Below the pieces are notes generated by a model. It did not search any database. It was given only the letters and a program-made list of their open reading frames with translations, and was not told the DNA's origin. A stretch of 27,056 nt of DNA from a virus: the IMG/VR virus record IMGVR_UViG_3300023281_001076, positions 1-27,056 of that record, one strand, 5' to 3'. Below, piece after piece: positions 8,205-15,280 of this stretch (the stretch's first letter is position 1; every line of letters starts with the position of its first letter). The translations under genes were made by a program, and so were the position numbers.

Positions 8205-9503
8205 CTAAGGTGATGTAGACATAATGGACCAGAAGTAACCTGATGCACCTGAAATCGCAGAAACTGTTGCTGATCCATAGTTAACTTCAATCTTTAGTTG
8301 AGAAGCACTATCTATCTTCTGGGAACCACTTGCTGCGATTACTACATTATTTGTTGAGCCCGAACCTTCTGAGTCTTTAACAGTAAATGTTATTCCAACA
8401 TCATCGTCACTTGTAAGGCCCGGTAGTGTGCCTGTAACAACACTGCCGCTGGTATTCACTGGGAATGCTTGGAAGTTTCTTACATCAAAGTTTGATGTTT
8501 TTACAGGAGACATTGCTTGGTAGAACTGTGTAGTATTTAGTTTAAACTCATTCTCAAAAATGTCTACTCGCGATGTTCCTTCGTAGTTATAACTTAATCC
8601 CTCACCTATACTGATTCTTCCGTTATCGGAAGAAGATACTTCAAATGCTTCTGTTTGTATTCCAACAGATGCCGTGATAGTTGGAACAGCCAACACATCA
8701 GAAGTGAATGTGAATGGAGAGTGACTTGTAACCTTACCGTCAGTTGTTGATACTAAAACTCTGTTTGCCGGGACACTAGACACATATGCGTCTGTTACAT
8801 ATACTTCTGATCCTGATATATTAGCTGAGGCAGAAATATCTGGAACTGCCAGAACATCTGATATAAATGTGAATGGAGAGTGACTTGTGAGCTTCCCGCC
8901 TGTTGTCGATACTAGAACTCTATTTACTGGAACACTTGATACATATGCATCCGTTATGTATACTTCTGAACCCGAGATGTTAGCCGAGGCAGAAATGTCC
9001 GGCGCTGCTAATACGTCAGATGAGAATGTAAAGGGAGAATGACTCGTAACCTTTCCACCTGTTGTTGATACTAAAACTCTATCTGCTGGGACGCTGGAAA
9101 CATAAGCATCTATAGCATATAAACCGGAGCCTGATATGTTGATAGAAGCTGATACATTGCCGGTAACAAGAAGATTCTTTGTTCCAGTATCCCAGGTTAG
9201 ATCACTTGAGCCACTTAAATCTCCACTTACTGGTGTATCAAATCTAAACTGTAAAGAATATTCAGGTCCGTCAGCAACTTGAACTGCCGATGCTGTGACA
9301 CCTGTTAAGTTAGAAGCATCACCATAGAATGCTGACGCCGAGATATTAACTGAGGCAGATAAAGAACCTGAACCGTCTGTTGTTAATAAAGCAGATCCAC
9401 TAAAGGATCCGTTATTGTTAAATTGTATATTTGTATCGCTTCCTCCTGGCGTGGTTGTTCCACCACTGCTACCAGTCCCTACGAATGCCCATCCACCAGC
9501 CAT
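8205..9503 (-). CDS. Modular tail-fibre-like protein with 53-residue repeats
   Basis: A 432-residue protein. The ATG at 9503 (MAGGWAFVGTGSSGG) is preferred over one 24 codons upstream because it has an AGGAG site and because the longer form would begin inside a terminator. Layout: Gly/Thr-rich N-terminus; a 'FYGDASNLTGVTASAV' module typical of phage fibres; three in-frame 53-residue repeats (units like 'DAYVSSVPVNRVLVSTTGGK'); and a C-terminal module with 'GSQKIDSASQLKIEVNYGS' ending 'GYFWSIMSTSP'. Both the YGD..LT module and the C-terminal 'GSQ.ID' module recur in other fibre-like proteins of this window. The likely role is a trimeric fibre contacting the host; which part of the virion carries it cannot be told. 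Confidence 0.8.
   Translation of the reverse strand: MAGGWAFVGTGSSGGTTTPGGSDTNIQFNNNGSFSGSALLTTDGSGSLSASVNISASAFYGDASNLTGVTASAVQVADGPEYSLQFRFDTPVSGDLSGSSDLTWDTGTKNLLVTGNVSASINISGSGLYAIDAYVSSVPADRVLVSTTGGKVTSHSPFTFSSDVLAAPDISASANISGSEVYITDAYVSSVPVNRVLVSTTGGKLTSHSPFTFISDVLAVPDISASANISGSEVYVTDAYVSSVPANRVLVSTTDGKVTSHSPFTFTSDVLAVPTITASVGIQTEAFEVSSSDNGRISIGEGLSYNYEGTSRVDIFENEFKLNTTQFYQAMSPVKTSNFDVRNFQAFPVNTSGSVVTGTLPGLTSDDDVGITFTVKDSEGSGSTNNVVIAASGSQKIDSASQLKIEVNYGSATVSAISGASGYFWSIMSTSP
8680..9120 (-). repeat. Three in-frame 159-bp tandem repeats inside the fibre gene
   Basis: The motif TGACT at 8722, 8881 and 9040 repeats at exactly 159 bp, which is 53 codons. The repeated protein unit contains DAYVSSVP, RVLVST and SHSPFTF. 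Repeat edges are approximate. The units differ by scattered synonymous and conservative changes, so the duplication is not very recent. Confidence 0.85.
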
Positions 9504-9523
9504 AATTAAATCTCCTACTTTTT

Positions 9524-9530
9524 TAAATAG
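9524..9530 (-). promoter_or_regulatory. CTATTTA word before the repeat-fibre gene
   Basis: The minus strand reads GGAACTATTTAAAAAAG, between the terminator at 9543-9573 and the ribosome site of the fibre gene, 20 bases from the ATG. A promoter placed just after a terminator would make sense. Role inferred. Confidence 0.38.
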
Positions 9531-9542
9531 TTCCTCGAAACT

Positions 9543-9573
9543 AAAAAGGGAGCCCCCCTTTCGGAGGACCCCC
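9543..9573 (-). terminator. Intrinsic terminator after the large repeat-protein gene
   Basis: In minus-strand RNA, GGGGGUCCUCC and GGGGGGCUCCC pair over 11 positions (three of them G-U) around a GAAA loop, followed by UUUUU. The wobble pairs and the U-tract fit only the minus strand. It lies about 35 bases after the stop of the upstream gene. Confidence 0.85.
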
Positions 9574-9607
9574 AATTTATTAGCAGGATTAACCAGCTAG
9601 TCTTAGA

Positions 9608-11491
9608 CTAGACGATTCTCCAAGCGTCCGAAGCAACGTATACCAAGGATACGGCAGCGAATGGGCTCTCTAGGTAGATGGCTGCATCGCCATCGATTGT
9701 CTGAGAACCAGCCTTTGTAACAGTGATTTCCACATCGTCACCGGTAATGTTACCAGCCTTGATGTGAACAACATCACCAACAGTTGGGGATGCTGGGAGT
9801 GTTACGCCTGCGTCTGCTGAGATATCAGCAAAGTAGTTGTAACCTTCCTGTAGGGTATCACCGTCAGCCTTAAGGTGAACGTCGTTACCTGTGACCTTGA
9901 GGACACCAGATGTGGCTGTGAGGCCGGCACCTGCCATTGCGGATACGAGATCAGCAATGCTTTCCTTCTTTGTGCTGTTATCAGTTGCATCAATGAAAGC
10001 GAAGCTGTCGGCAGCAACGTCAAGTGTCTCACCAGTTAGCTCATTGAGGTCAAGAGCGAGTACTGCGGAAGCAGCGGAAAGACCGTTGCCTGCGAATAGT
10101 GTCGCGATATCGTCAATGGACTCAAGCTTTGTGCTGGAGTCAGTTGCGTCGAGCATTGCTAGTTTGTCGCCAGAAGCGATTGCTACATCAGACAACTCAC
10201 TGAGGTCAAGACTCATTACACCTGAAGCAGCTGCAAGACCGACGCCTGCAAGACCAGTTGCAACGTTATCGTTGACCATGGAGTCCTCAACAGCGTTAGC
10301 AGCGATTGTTAGAGCGCCACCATCAGCAACTGCGGCATCGCCAGAAACGTCAGCGAATACAGCGTCACGAAGAACGCTGAAGTCAAGACGCTTAAGAACA
10401 CCACCATCAGAAATGATAAGCTCGTCTGCATCAGCAACATCACCAGTCATCTCTGTCTGTGCCGTAATAGCAGAAACATCTAATGAAAGAGCACCACCAG
10501 CAGCAAGGGCAGCCTGACCGCTAACGTTAGCAAAGATGCTGTCTTCAAAGTTAGAGAATGTAACTTTCTTGACTGTTCCATCATCGGAGAATGCTAGCTC
10601 ATCAGCCTGAGCGATGGAAGCACCACCGAGTGCAGTCATACCATCAATGTTCAACTGAAGCGAATCGGAAGCAATTTCGATACCACCATTACCGTGAACC
10701 TGAACTGCGATAACACCACTGGAGTATCCCAGTCCGTCGCCTGCTACAGATGAAGCAAGACCAACTGTTGCTGTTCCGCTACCATCGAAGGAGAAAGCAG
10801 TAACGCCTTCACCCTGGGAGAGAGCGTTTGGAACCTTAAGAACAGAAAGACTGTCGCTTGAAAGCTCCAATGTTGAACCATCAGCAGAGTTAGTGTTAAG
10901 CATTGTGCCTTCAACAGAATCAGCAGCGATTGTTAGAGCACCACCGTCAGCGACTGTAGCATCACCTGAAATAGCAGCGAAGTAGTGGTTTTGAAGACTA
11001 TCAAGTCCAACCTTCTTGAGGACGCCACCATCAGAAATCATAAGCTCATCAGCGTCAGCGATATCAGCGTGAGCCAATTCGGTCTGACCGCTAATTACGT
11101 TATCGTTAAGCATTCCGCTTTCAACAGCGTCAGCAGCGATGGTGAGAGCACCACCGTTAGCAACTGTAGCGTCACCGGATACAGCGCCGAAGAAAAGATC
11201 ACGAACGGCTGACATTTCTGCAGCCTTTACTAGACTGTCGCTGTCGTCCATGATGTAGAACATATCGTCAGCTACGACTGCTGTAGCGTCTGCTACACCG
11301 TCGAGGCGAACTGTACCACCAGCCTGCAAGTTTCCAGAACCAGAGATACCTGCAACTGTAAGGTTGCGGCTTGTATCAACGATTGTCTGCTCATGCATTG
11401 AGAAACTGAAACCTTCTTCGATTTCAATGTTACCCTCTTGTAAGAGAGCACCGGAGAGAATTGCCTCTCCTCTTTGGAATTTATATGCCAT
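9608..11491 (-). CDS. Large repeat-containing fibre/virion surface protein
   Basis: A 627-residue, Ala/Asp/Gly-rich protein made largely of repeats. The first half carries degenerate units of about 70 residues: 'DADELMISDGGVLKKVGL' followed by 'FAAISGDATVADGGALTIAA' recurs at least three times. The second half has a different repeat: 'SGDKLAMLDATDSSTKLESI' and 'AADSFAFIDATDNSTKKESI'. The C-terminal domain contains 'GSQTIDGDAAIYLESPF' and ends 'SDAWRIV', almost the same module that ends the neck-fusion fibre. Such repeats are typical of long beta-structured fibres in marine phages (general knowledge). A strong AGGAGG precedes the ATG. The gene ends at a strong terminator, and a structured leader lies upstream. 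Confidence 0.8.
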   Translation of the reverse strand: MAYKFQRGEAILSGALLQEGNIEIEEGFSFSMHEQTIVDTSRNLTVAGISGSGNLQAGGTVRLDGVADATAVVADDMFYIMDDSDSLVKAAEMSAVRDLFFGAVSGDATVANGGALTIAADAVESGMLNDNVISGQTELAHADIADADELMISDGGVLKKVGLDSLQNHYFAAISGDATVADGGALTIAADSVEGTMLNTNSADGSTLELSSDSLSVLKVPNALSQGEGVTAFSFDGSGTATVGLASSVAGDGLGYSSGVIAVQVHGNGGIEIASDSLQLNIDGMTALGGASIAQADELAFSDDGTVKKVTFSNFEDSIFANVSGQAALAAGGALSLDVSAITAQTEMTGDVADADELIISDGGVLKRLDFSVLRDAVFADVSGDAAVADGGALTIAANAVEDSMVNDNVATGLAGVGLAAASGVMSLDLSELSDVAIASGDKLAMLDATDSSTKLESIDDIATLFAGNGLSAASAVLALDLNELTGETLDVAADSFAFIDATDNSTKKESIADLVSAMAGAGLTATSGVLKVTGNDVHLKADGDTLQEGYNYFADISADAGVTLPASPTVGDVVHIKAGNITGDDVEITVTKAGSQTIDGDAAIYLESPFAAVSLVYVASDAWRIV

Positions 11492-11646
11492 TATTTAAAT
11501 CCTCCTATAGATTAAATGACTGAGACTATAATCAAAAAAATTTAGGGTAACACTAAGGAGGAGAAAGAATCTAAAAAAATACCCATATCAGTCTCTAGAA
11601 TATATACACCATAGACGAGATAGAATCAGATTTATTTTATTTTATT
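11492..11646 (-). other. 155-base leader/intergenic region with nested inverted repeats
   Basis: This is the longest gap between genes apart from the right edge. On the minus strand GAGACT.ATA and TAT.AGTCTC (11522-11530 with 11586-11595) enclose GGGTA/TACCC (11545-11549 with 11580-11584). Inside lies TCCTCCT (11556-11562), perfectly complementary to the AGGAGGA ribosome site of the next gene (11500-11506). Two T7 tracts are also present. No gene was found in it. A regulatory leader is possible but unproven. Confidence 0.4.
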
Positions 11647-13377
11647 TTAGTAGATGAACCAGTCGGACCCATCGGTGTATAAAATTACCGATCCATAGGG
11701 TGACTCAACATAGACAGCTGGGGCTCCGTCAATCGTTTGCGATCCCGAAGGGTTAAGAGTGATCGAGTCGTTGGATGACGCCAATCCAGACTCATCTTTT
11801 ACAACTAAAACTTGTCCTGAAGAAAAATCTGCGGCATTAAATAAAATGCTCGATGGGACCGCCGATATACCAAGAATATAGTTTCCTGCTGACGCAGTGT
11901 AACTTGATGAAACCGAGACTCTATTATGTGATAAACCGGAATCAACTTTAAAACTATTACTTGTTAGATCGTATAAAACATTTGCTGTTCCACTGATTTC
12001 ATTTGTAATCGGATTGTCAACTCTAAACTGTAATGCCCCCACTGGCCCATCACCAGTTGTTATCGCAGATGCTGTAACATTTGTAAGATAACGCCCATCG
12101 CCATAAAAGTAAGATGACGATATATTAGAAGAGGCACTAACATTACCAACTACAGAAAGTGTGTTGCTTGATGTAAGGTATTGAAGGTTTGAGCTTCCTG
12201 ATATTTTGCCGTCATTAGAGGAATAATATTGGAGATATCCCATACCACCTCGTGCGCGAGCAACGTTCGTGAGATACCTGCCGTCTCCGTAATATAAACT
12301 AGCAGATATATAAGAAGATGCCGTTACATCATTAAATAAACCACAACTAGCAGAAACCTTAACTGATCCATCTGACGATACATCACCGAAACTAGCAACA
12401 ACTCCACCGCCATTAGTGGTATCGTGAATTTGAATTGAACCGGCGATCTTCAATGGCGAACCACCATACAACGTTCCGGCAATATATACATCATTACCAA
12501 AATAAGCATCCGAAGAAGCAGAGAAATCTCCAATAATAGTTAGAGAGTTTGTTGGTGAATCAGTGTTGATACCCAAACGACCAGAAGAACTTAAGAATGT
12601 AAGGTTTGCGCTACCTGTAAATGACCCAGCGCCCTGTTGAAACTGAAGAGATCCAGTTGGGCCAGTTGCTCCAAACGTTGAATCAATAGTTATAGCACCA
12701 CCAGCGCCCGAATCTGCTATAGAGATTCCTGTTCCAGCAGTAAGAACGCGCTCGTTGGGCAATTTTGTTTCAGCGTTAACCGTAATATAAGTTGCGGTTA
12801 ATGGAGGATAAGGTACTGGTTTTGGTGCTGGGGAAGAGATATCTGTCTCTTCTTCTTGTTTAAGTGTTGGGCGATCAACCTCTGGGAGCACTCTAAATGC
12901 TCCAGCGCGAGCACGAACACATTCAGCACTGATCTGGAACTTATGTTCTACTTGACCAAAGTAGTAGCGAGTATCATTGAATGTTTTTACAATCTCGTAG
13001 AATACATCACCGTATTGAACAAAGTCTCCAACGCGAACATAAAGGTTTTGATCCTCTACAAGTCTGCGTCTGTGGAAGTTAACTGTTAGTTTTGTTTGAT
13101 ATTCATAACCATACTTTGTGTTGGTCTGATCATTTGTAACTTCTACATACGCAAAGACGCGAACTGGTGGAAGAGTTACTTTTTCTTTTGCCTCGCCGTA
13201 TATATCGTTGAAGTTTGAATCTTCAAGACTTATAGGATAGTAAGCGACTGTTTGACCAAGAACTCTCTCGGCCAACTCGTCATTGACTTGCTTTACAAGG
13301 TTACGTTCTTTCTCGCCAAAGAACATAGGAGCGGGAGGGGATCCCGGTCTTGTCCACTTATTTTTTGGATCGGACAT
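11647..13377 (-). CDS. gp14-like neck domain fused to a fibre: candidate neck fibre
   Basis: A 576-residue two-part protein. Residues 1 to about 165 match the separate gp14-like protein encoded just upstream at about 131 of 170 positions (hand alignment). After a Pro-rich linker (SSPAPKPVPYPPL) comes a fibre region: 'VLTAGTGISIADSGAGG', several 'YYGDGRYLTNV' modules as in phage fibres, and a C-terminal domain with 'GSQTIDGAPAVYVESPYG' ending 'SDWFIY'. T4 gp14 forms part of the neck, and in T4 the neck carries fibritin whiskers; I infer that this protein replaces a neck subunit and projects a fibre from the collar. The ATG follows AAAGGAG, 15 bases after the gp14-like stop. It could instead be a fibre that borrowed the domain for another docking site. 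Confidence 0.8.
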   Translation of the reverse strand: MSDPKNKWTRPGSPPAPMFFGEKERNLVKQVNDELAERVLGQTVAYYPISLEDSNFNDIYGEAKEKVTLPPVRVFAYVEVTNDQTNTKYGYEYQTKLTVNFHRRRLVEDQNLYVRVGDFVQYGDVFYEIVKTFNDTRYYFGQVEHKFQISAECVRARAGAFRVLPEVDRPTLKQEEETDISSPAPKPVPYPPLTATYITVNAETKLPNERVLTAGTGISIADSGAGGAITIDSTFGATGPTGSLQFQQGAGSFTGSANLTFLSSSGRLGINTDSPTNSLTIIGDFSASSDAYFGNDVYIAGTLYGGSPLKIAGSIQIHDTTNGGGVVASFGDVSSDGSVKVSASCGLFNDVTASSYISASLYYGDGRYLTNVARARGGMGYLQYYSSNDGKISGSSNLQYLTSSNTLSVVGNVSASSNISSSYFYGDGRYLTNVTASAITTGDGPVGALQFRVDNPITNEISGTANVLYDLTSNSFKVDSGLSHNRVSVSSSYTASAGNYILGISAVPSSILFNAADFSSGQVLVVKDESGLASSNDSITLNPSGSQTIDGAPAVYVESPYGSVILYTDGSDWFIY

Positions 13378-13392
13378 TCACTTGTTACTCCT

Positions 13393-13905
13393 TTAAGGTC
13401 TTGTAGTTGCTTCCTTAACTCTAAATAGACCTCTACGAGCGCGAACACACTCTGCACTTACTTGAAACTTATGTTCTACTTGTCCAAAGTAATATCTTGT
13501 ATCATTATAGGTTTTTACGATCTCGTAATATAAGTCGCCATACTGAATAAAGTCGCCTGCTCTAATATAAAGATTTTGATCTTCTACTAGACGACGACGA
13601 TGAAAGTTGACTGTAAGTTTGGATTGGTATTCATATCCATACTTATCGTTTGATTGCTCGTTATCAACAATGATGTAAGCGTAAACACGAACAGGCGGGA
13701 GAGTAACTTTATCTATTGCCTCACCATACGTTGAGTTAAAGTTTGTATCTGTCATACTAACAGAATAATAAGCGACCGTTTGACCGACAACTCTCTCTGC
13801 TAACTCATCGTTGACTTGCTTTACAAGATCGCGCTCGTTCTTTCCAAAGAACATTGGTGGTGGTGGCGCATCAGGCTGCGTCCATTTATTCTTTGGATCC
13901 GACAT
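13393..13905 (-). CDS. gp14: Neck protein, T4 gp14-like
   Basis: A 170-residue protein thought to close the head after packaging and join it to the tail. By memory of T4 gp14, two regions agree: 'LVKQVNDELAERVVGQTVAYY' with the later 'YGEA' corresponds to gp14 '[20 protein letters not shown]' with 'FGED'; and 'RAGDFIQYGDLYYEIVKT' followed by 'GQVEHKF' corresponds to gp14 '[20 protein letters not shown]' followed by 'GQNAIRK'. It is shorter than T4 gp14 (about 256 residues), lacking the C-terminal part. Its ribosome site TAGGAG overlaps the stop codon of the bS21 gene. It is followed by a paralogue fused to a fibre. The family call is by eye; the duplication is certain. Confidence 0.7.
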   Translation of the reverse strand: MSDPKNKWTQPDAPPPPMFFGKNERDLVKQVNDELAERVVGQTVAYYSVSMTDTNFNSTYGEAIDKVTLPPVRVYAYIIVDNEQSNDKYGYEYQSKLTVNFHRRRLVEDQNLYIRAGDFIQYGDLYYEIVKTYNDTRYYFGQVEHKFQVSAECVRARRGLFRVKEATTRP

Positions 13906-13911
13906 AATCTC

Positions 13912-14133
13912 CTACCTAGAAAGCTTCTCCTGCTCTTTTCTCATATTCTTTTTATGCTCTCTAATTGCTTGTTGCTTCTTTAATCTTTTAATAACCGAAG
14001 GCTTAACATAATGCCCAGTCTTCTCTTTGTATTCTTCGAGAATCTTCTCTTTCTTACACTTGCGTGTGAACCGGCGAATCAACTTCTCGTTTGGTTCTCC
14101 ACGTCTTTTAACAACTTTTACATTTGTAGCCAT
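13912..14133 (-). CDS. rpsU: Ribosomal protein bS21, phage-encoded
   Basis: A 73-residue, very basic protein matching bS21 over its length. 'EKLIRRFTRKCKKEKILEEY' corresponds to E. coli 'VALRRFKRSCEKAGVLAEV', and 'YVKPSVIKRLKKQQAIREHK' to E. coli '[20 protein letters not shown]'. In bacteria bS21 sits on the small subunit near the anti-Shine-Dalgarno end of 16S rRNA and helps translation initiation. A phage copy could replace host bS21 and favour viral messages; phage bS21 genes are known from other aquatic phages, including a pelagiphage. The gene is embedded among head and neck genes, so it is probably expressed with them late in infection. The ribosome site is weak (AAAG...), and the stop overlaps the next gene's site. 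Confidence 0.88.
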   Translation of the reverse strand: MATNVKVVKRRGEPNEKLIRRFTRKCKKEKILEEYKEKTGHYVKPSVIKRLKKQQAIREHKKNMRKEQEKLSR

Positions 14134-14134
14134 T

Positions 14135-14575
14135 TTACTTACTTTCTTTTATTTCGTTCATATGGGCGCTCCAGTTGCGCCCTACGGATCCAAAGAGGCT
14201 TCCAATATCTACCCCAGCATCTCCAGCGGATTGTCCAGACATTGGAGAAGCTTGTGCTGTTGGGGAAGCCTGTGCCGGCGCAGGAGTCGTTCCTTCAAAT
14301 AGATCGACTCCGTTGTAAGCATTACCACCAATAGCCGCCATTAGCTTACTACGGTGCTCTTGTAGTTTGTTGCTTTGGTTCTTACCAAAAGCGTTTGCTT
14401 TCATTCTTTCGGTCACTATATCCTTGGGTGGAGTCTCTACGATTGGCTGTGGTGCGCTGACGCCCTTAACAACCTCAGCGATTATACCAGAGATAAGTCC
14501 ATCTTCCAATAGTGATTCTTTAATGCATTCTTGAACAAGAGGCTTAAGAATCTTTTTTAGTTCTGACTTTTTCAC
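14135..14575 (-). CDS. Conserved hypothetical protein, possible head-core component
   Basis: A 146-residue protein starting 'MKKSELKKILKPLVQECIKE', an amphipathic basic helix, then 'SLLEDGLISGIIAEVVKG', a disordered Pro/Ala/Gln-rich stretch (around residues 95-120, 'APAQASPTAQASPMSG') and a short end 'RNWSAHMNEIKESK'. I do not recognise a named family. It starts at the base just before the protease stop codon and is followed one base later by bS21, so the three are transcribed together. The place next to the protease and the helix-plus-linker design would suit a small core or scaffold-associated protein like T4 gp67/gp68, but this is inference. Confidence 0.65.
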   Translation of the reverse strand: MKKSELKKILKPLVQECIKESLLEDGLISGIIAEVVKGVSAPQPIVETPPKDIVTERMKANAFGKNQSNKLQEHRSKLMAAIGGNAYNGVDLFEGTTPAPAQASPTAQASPMSGQSAGDAGVDIGSLFGSVGRNWSAHMNEIKESK

Positions 14576-15175
14576 TTACTTTCCCACAATCTCATTCATA
14601 AGATTAATAATCTTGTTGTTTTTGGTAACTTGCTCATTTACAAGTTTGCTTTCTTGGAGTCCCATAAAAGCGTTAGGTGTTGATGGCTCTGAAACAATAT
14701 CAAAACAAATCAACTGGAAATCATCTTCCACAATCGTCTTGCCCATTCTCTCTGTAACGGAACCCATACCTCTGGATGATATTCCAATCTTTACCCCAGA
14801 GTCCACCAAGGCACGGAGGATTTGTCCGGACGGTGTATTAAGGACTTTACATTTACCCATTACAGAAGAACCATCCATCCAAACTTCTGTAATCATATGA
14901 GAGACATTTACTAGGTTGATAATAGAAGAATCTGGGTGATCGAGTTCTCCCAAGGCACGGTTGTCTTCTACAAGGGCTTTATATTTTTGAACCTCTCGCT
15001 CCATAATCTTGCGAGGATATACGCGTCCGTTTCCGTTTTGAACGTCTGCTTCTTGAAGTTTCCCAGTAAGCATCATACCGCCATCGCGGACAAAGCGCTT
15101 CTCGGATTCCGTCAGTAGATCCTGACAGACACCGCCTTCGCATAGTTCATAAAATTCTCGTAGTAGTTTAGCCAT
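14576..15175 (-). CDS. gp21: Prohead maturation protease, T4 gp21-like
   Basis: A serine protease of the herpesvirus-assemblin type that cleaves scaffold and capsid proteins after (I/L)-x-E during head maturation. The protein has 199 residues, close to T4 gp21. Catalytic signatures: 'ALGELDHPD' with His80; 'IGISSRGMGSV' with Ser133/Ser134; and 'CFDIVSEPSTPNAFM' with Asp159, the usual third block. 'NGNGRVYPRKIM' (47-58) is also typical. The ATG at 15175 (MAKLLREFYEL) is preferred to a GTG 16 codons upstream, which lies in a hairpin and has no ribosome site; the ATG has GAGAG 10 bases before it. Substrates in the window are probably the scaffold and the capsid protein. Confidence 0.94.
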   Translation of the reverse strand: MAKLLREFYELCEGGVCQDLLTESEKRFVRDGGMMLTGKLQEADVQNGNGRVYPRKIMEREVQKYKALVEDNRALGELDHPDSSIINLVNVSHMITEVWMDGSSVMGKCKVLNTPSGQILRALVDSGVKIGISSRGMGSVTERMGKTIVEDDFQLICFDIVSEPSTPNAFMGLQESKLVNEQVTKNNKIINLMNEIVGK

Positions 15176-15187
15176 TATTGTTCTCTC

Positions 15188-15223
15188 AAAAAAAAGATTT
15201 AACGTGGGGGCTTTCACCCCCAC
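15188..15223 (-). terminator. Hairpin with distal U-tract, possible terminator
   Basis: The minus strand carries GTGGGGG-TGAAAG-CCCCCAC, a 7-bp GC-rich stem, then GUUAAAUC and eight U. The U-tract starts eight bases after the stem, farther than ideal, so termination may be partial. It lies between the small membrane/mini-ORF genes and the protease gene. Confidence 0.5.
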
Positions 15224-15229
15224 ATATAT

Positions 15230-15280
15230 TCAACTGCCGGAACAGCAGCGGCGCACAGGCTGGATTTGCCACTTTTTCAT
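15230..15280 (-). CDS. 16-codon mini-ORF coupled to the membrane-protein gene
   Basis: A possible micropeptide MKKWQIQPVRRCCSGS. Its ATG overlaps the stop of the preceding 105-residue gene (ATGA), and a strong GGAGG ribosome site lies 7 bases upstream, formed by the Gly-Gly codons of that gene. It is basic with a Cys-Cys pair, and ends 7 bases before a hairpin. The good ribosome site is the main support; the match may also be coincidence created by the GGES C-terminus of the upstream gene. Confidence 0.35.
   Translation of the reverse strand: MKKWQIQPVRRCCSGS

Noticed and set aside
8195-8290. Extended N-terminus for the upstream adhesin-like paralogue
   Set aside because: The extra 32 residues overlap the preceding gene in another frame, do not occur in the paralogue, and the internal MALVLENG start is conserved between both copies.
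8680-9120. CRISPR-like or mobile repeat
   Set aside because: The units are long, directly adjacent, in frame with the fibre gene and translate into repeated protein, so they are coding repeats.
9891-10517. 208-codon open frame on the plus strand opposite the large repeat gene
   Set aside because: It is a mirror of the Ala/Asp-rich repeats on the other strand, with low-complexity Ser/Ala composition and no ribosome site; the minus-strand frame is much longer and has clear protein repeats.
15176-15223. GTG start giving a longer protease
   Set aside because: The GTG lies in a hairpin with U-tract, has no ribosome site, and the protease family starts near the internal ATG.
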